From Promethearchaeota archaeon (GTDB lineage Archaea > Asgardarchaeota > Lokiarchaeia > Sigyniarchaeales > SOKP01), in assembly GCA_030610785.1 (NCBI GenBank), contig JAUWRB010000005.1, positions 1 to 32,273 on the forward strand: a DNA stretch of 32,273 bases, in the 5' to 3' direction. Positions 29,153 through 32,273 of the stretch are shown piece by piece. The position numbers and the translations under genes are program-made. The notes beneath the pieces were generated by a model. The model was given only the letters and a program-made list of their open reading frames with translations, searched no databases and was not told the DNA's origin. The number at the start of each line of letters is the position of its first letter. Position 1 is the stretch's first letter.

Positions 29153-30760
29153 ATGACTTTGAAATCATTTTTTAAAAAAAATAAATTTTTTTCGATATTT
29201 ACTACTTTGTTTTTAATCTGGATTGTCTTTTTAGCAGTTTTGAGCGTGATTGCTCAGCGACAAGTTGTTTTTTACGATGCTCGCTATCATAAAGATGTAT
29301 CTTCCGATTTTAATTCGAGAATACCGTTTACTAGATATATAATAGAACCTTTTTACGGGATACCGTTTATTTTAGAAATTTCTTTCGAGTATTTGATAGG
29401 TTTCATGCTTATATTTATTATCTTTAGGCTCGTTTATTTATTACTCGTGAAAAAAGGGTTAATGACTTCTAAAAAATATCAGCTTGTAAAGTATATAATA
29501 AAAGATTTCGTGAGGTCTTCTTTTATAATATTAGGAATAATGATTTTAACCATGTTAATCATTATAGGTGTCGGATTTTTTACCATTGGATTTTTTTTCG
29601 TAAATAGATATTTCATGGTGATAATACAGGTAGGTACAACGGTGAGTGCTATACTTATTTTAATCAAAACGGCTTATATTTTATTAGTCCTGTGTCATCC
29701 TAAGCATAAATTTAATTATTCGACAAAAAAAAGATACTTGCCTCCTGAAAAAAGACCACTTGCTACCAAATATTGGAGGTTAACGAGGAAGGAATTTGTA
29801 TATTTGATTGGAATAGTACTAATACTTGTTGAAGCACATGTGCTTTTATTATCCACGCAATTTCCAAGCCATGTTATAGAAACGGATTTAGACGATAACG
29901 AATTTTTATTTGATTTCCACGTGCATACGACCATGTCTGATGGATGGTTAACGGTCGAAGAGAGGGTTCTTTGGTACATTGAACACGGGATAACTGGAGC
30001 AGCATTTTCAGATCACGATAATACTCGTGGATGTAGAACTGCCCGTAATTTCGTTGAGCAAAACGGGTTAAATTTTACGGTTATAATTGCTGAAGAATGG
30101 ACAGACCACGAGAACAATATTCACATGAATTATTATGGACTTACGGAAGAAATTGTACCTCTTGAATCTGAAGTACCTGGTGGACCTAAAGCTTTAAACG
30201 CATCAGATATGATAAAATACGTTAAATATTGGGGTGGTTGGGTAATAGTTAATCATTATAACAACGATGAGAACGAAAATGGTGGCATCGGCGTTCCTTA
30301 TACGTACAAACAATTACGTGATTGGGGTGTTGATGGTTTCGAAATAATCAATCATGGGGGAGTAAGGGACGAAGAAATACGACAATTTTGCTTGAGTAAC
30401 AATCTAATATGCATCGGGGGGTCAGATACCCATACTAACGAAGATTTGAATACCATCGTAAAACTAAGGTTGGCTAATCCTAAAGATAAATCCGTGGACA
30501 ATATTTTTAAAACTTTGAAAAATAATAAGCACGAAGTAATTGCGATAGATCAATATCCAAGAACAATTAATTTTCCTAATGATTTAGACGACATTGGTTT
30601 TTTTATAATTGAGAGATTTTTTAATTATATTCATAATCTTGACTCGTTTCAGGTTTTATCGTGGATGTCATGGTCTTTCGGAGGTTATTTGCTATTCTTT
30701 TTAATTTATCGAAAAATAAAAAAAGTAGATATTAATTCTTTAAATGCCAAGATACTTTAA
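29153..30760 (+). CDS. Membrane-anchored PHP-domain phosphoesterase-like protein
   Basis: About five N-terminal hydrophobic segments, a PHP domain (DFHVHTTMSDGWLTVEERV, AAFSDHDNTRG, IVNHYN, IGGSDTHT), then one C-terminal hydrophobic segment. Confidence 0.8.
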   Translation: MTLKSFFKKNKFFSIFTTLFLIWIVFLAVLSVIAQRQVVFYDARYHKDVSSDFNSRIPFTRYIIEPFYGIPFILEISFEYLIGFMLIFIIFRLVYLLLVKKGLMTSKKYQLVKYIIKDFVRSSFIILGIMILTMLIIIGVGFFTIGFFFVNRYFMVIIQVGTTVSAILILIKTAYILLVLCHPKHKFNYSTKKRYLPPEKRPLATKYWRLTRKEFVYLIGIVLILVEAHVLLLSTQFPSHVIETDLDDNEFLFDFHVHTTMSDGWLTVEERVLWYIEHGITGAAFSDHDNTRGCRTARNFVEQNGLNFTVIIAEEWTDHENNIHMNYYGLTEEIVPLESEVPGGPKALNASDMIKYVKYWGGWVIVNHYNNDENENGGIGVPYTYKQLRDWGVDGFEIINHGGVRDEEIRQFCLSNNLICIGGSDTHTNEDLNTIVKLRLANPKDKSVDNIFKTLKNNKHEVIAIDQYPRTINFPNDLDDIGFFIIERFFNYIHNLDSFQVLSWMSWSFGGYLLFFLIYRKIKKVDINSLNAKIL

Positions 30761-30835
30761 AAGGGTATCTTGCATTTTTTTTATATTAAAATAACACAAT
30801 TGGATTTGTTGTTGTATTTGAAAAAAAGAATGTAA

Positions 30836-31294
30836 TTAAATATAATAACCAGTATTGTCTTCATTTACTTTATTGTTATCGTCATCGCCATCATCGTCAT
30901 CGTCTTTTAATAATTTCTTATAAAAATATTTCATTATTTCTTCCGGATTTCCATTAGGATCCATGTCTTTAAAATCGCGGGGGTCAATTTTAATAATACC
31001 TCCTCTTTTAAAGGGAATCATTTTACTGCGAAATTCTTTTTCCATTTTTTCTTCTTCCTTAGCCTTTAAAGATAATTCTTTTTTCATTAAATCTCGCAAT
31101 TCATTAGCAACAAGTTCATCTAATTCGGAAGGTTCAAATTCCAATAAAGTTTCTGTTCCATAGAGTTTAGTCGTTCTTCTAATTGCTTTATCTTTTTTAT
31201 ACTCTGAAATCAGATCCATGTTCTTAAGACTTAATAAGTTTAAGATATTAAGCCAATCAAGTTGGACGCTCCAGCTATTTTCTTTTTCTGACAT
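30836..31294 (-). CDS. Uncharacterised protein with Asp-rich C-terminal region
   Basis: 152 aa ORF with charged composition and a DDDDDGDDDNN tract; no family recognised. Confidence 0.55.
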   Translation of the reverse strand: MSEKENSWSVQLDWLNILNLLSLKNMDLISEYKKDKAIRRTTKLYGTETLLEFEPSELDELVANELRDLMKKELSLKAKEEEKMEKEFRSKMIPFKRGGIIKIDPRDFKDMDPNGNPEEIMKYFYKKLLKDDDDDGDDDNNKVNEDNTGYYI

Positions 31295-31484
31295 TTTTTT
31301 TTAATCGTCTTTTTTACGAGTAATAAAAATTTTCGATTTTAGTTAAACTTTTTTTTTCCAATCCTATTATTGAATCACTAAAAGAAACTTATAAATTTAT
31401 GTCCTTTATTTTATAAAAAAAGAAATTTTAAAAATTGAAGAAAAATCTTAAATAGAGATAATTATAAAAGCGTTTTAATTTCAC

Positions 31485-31697
31485 TCAAAAATCAAAATGA
31501 GTTTTTAAAGACGCTCCAAAATCTTTAAGTAGAGAATTATCAAATTCAGCAAATTCATATTTTCCATGGGGAATCTTTTCTATAGAAGAAAAATACTTTC
31601 TAAACGAGCTCTCATAATCGTTTGCACACATGTTATTTTCTTCTCCAAACTTAATTTCTCCAAATTTTAACAATATATCCGAAGTCATGCTACCCAT
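31485..31697 (-). CDS. Uncharacterised 70-aa protein
   Basis: Isolated ORF with soluble-looking composition; purine-rich RBS-like sequence (gaggtg on the minus strand) upstream; no family recognised. Confidence 0.4.
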   Translation of the reverse strand: MGSMTSDILLKFGEIKFGEENNMCANDYESSFRKYFSSIEKIPHGKYEFAEFDNSLLKDFGASLKTHFDF

Positions 31698-32273
31698 TTT
31701 TCATTTTCACCTCTTACTATTATTTTAATTAACTAAAATATTTGTTTGATTAAATGTGTTTTTATATAAATGCATGGATTGATATTTAAATATTATTACA
31801 ATATTGACAATATTGAAAATATTATAAAAAAGAATTAAGAAAAAAGTATATAAAGAACACTTATATTTAGATATTTCATCACTATTGAAGTTACTTTTCA
31901 ACACAATTTAGAAAAAATTAATTGTTTTTTTTTAAGTTAATATTTAAAGAATATTTGTCGTCACGGCGTTACCAAACTTTTTAGGATCTGATGTGGCTCC
32001 TATAAGCTGCAATTGTTTTAGGATTAAAAAATGGAGAAGGCATATTATTTATGAAATAGGATTGTTTTTATTTTTATCGAATGGGATAATGGTAGGAAGA
32101 AATAATTAGTACTCACGAATTCAAATTAAGGCAAAAAGAAACAGAAATAATTATATATTCATTTTTATAAATTAATAATATAAGGACAATATTGTATTTT
32201 TTATCTTCATGCACGGACATGAAAGAATAATGAAAAGAAAGATTGATAATAAGACTTATTTGAATTATTTATT

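Noticed and set aside
1-32273. CRISPR array, transposase, integrase, tRNA or rRNA
   Set aside because: No regularly spaced long direct repeats with spacers, no recognisable recombinase ORF, and no tRNA cloverleaf or rRNA segment noticed by eye; tRNAscan-SE/Rfam would be decisive.

Overview
AT-rich archaeal chromosomal window of about 32 kb. Lineage is inferred: archaeal-type MetK, GatD/GatE, fibrillarin/NOP5, Alba, Elp3, CdhB/CdhC and an AN1 zinc finger. An Asgard/Lokiarchaeia-like host is my best guess but is not proven here. The left ~20 kb is mostly informational and central-metabolism genes: metK, a COG1395-type HTH regulator, rnhB, flpA-nop5, pyrD-pyrK, elp3, gatE-gatD, rpl2, an L-rhamnose isomerase, alba, a CooT-like nickel-binding protein, and cdhB-cdhC. 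The right ~12 kb is accessory: an alpha/beta hydrolase interrupted by an in-frame TAG, a GH78 alpha-L-rhamnosidase, a CPBP protease, a GPH/MFS sugar symporter, two PHP-type phosphoesterase-like proteins and orphan ORFs. I found no CRISPR array, tRNA/rRNA or transposon. I did not see an unmistakable new defence or mobile system. The best leads are: (1) an AN1 zinc finger fused to a site-2-protease-like M50 peptidase; (2) a CooT-like nickel protein divergent from cdhB-cdhC; (3) a scattered rhamnose-utilisation gene set; (4) a coding-like acidic out-of-frame tail on fibrillarin; (5) a duplicated LPKHG motif in NOP5; (6) an array of TATA-like repeats in front of an unannotated 51-aa zinc-finger ORF; (7) several gene remnants.
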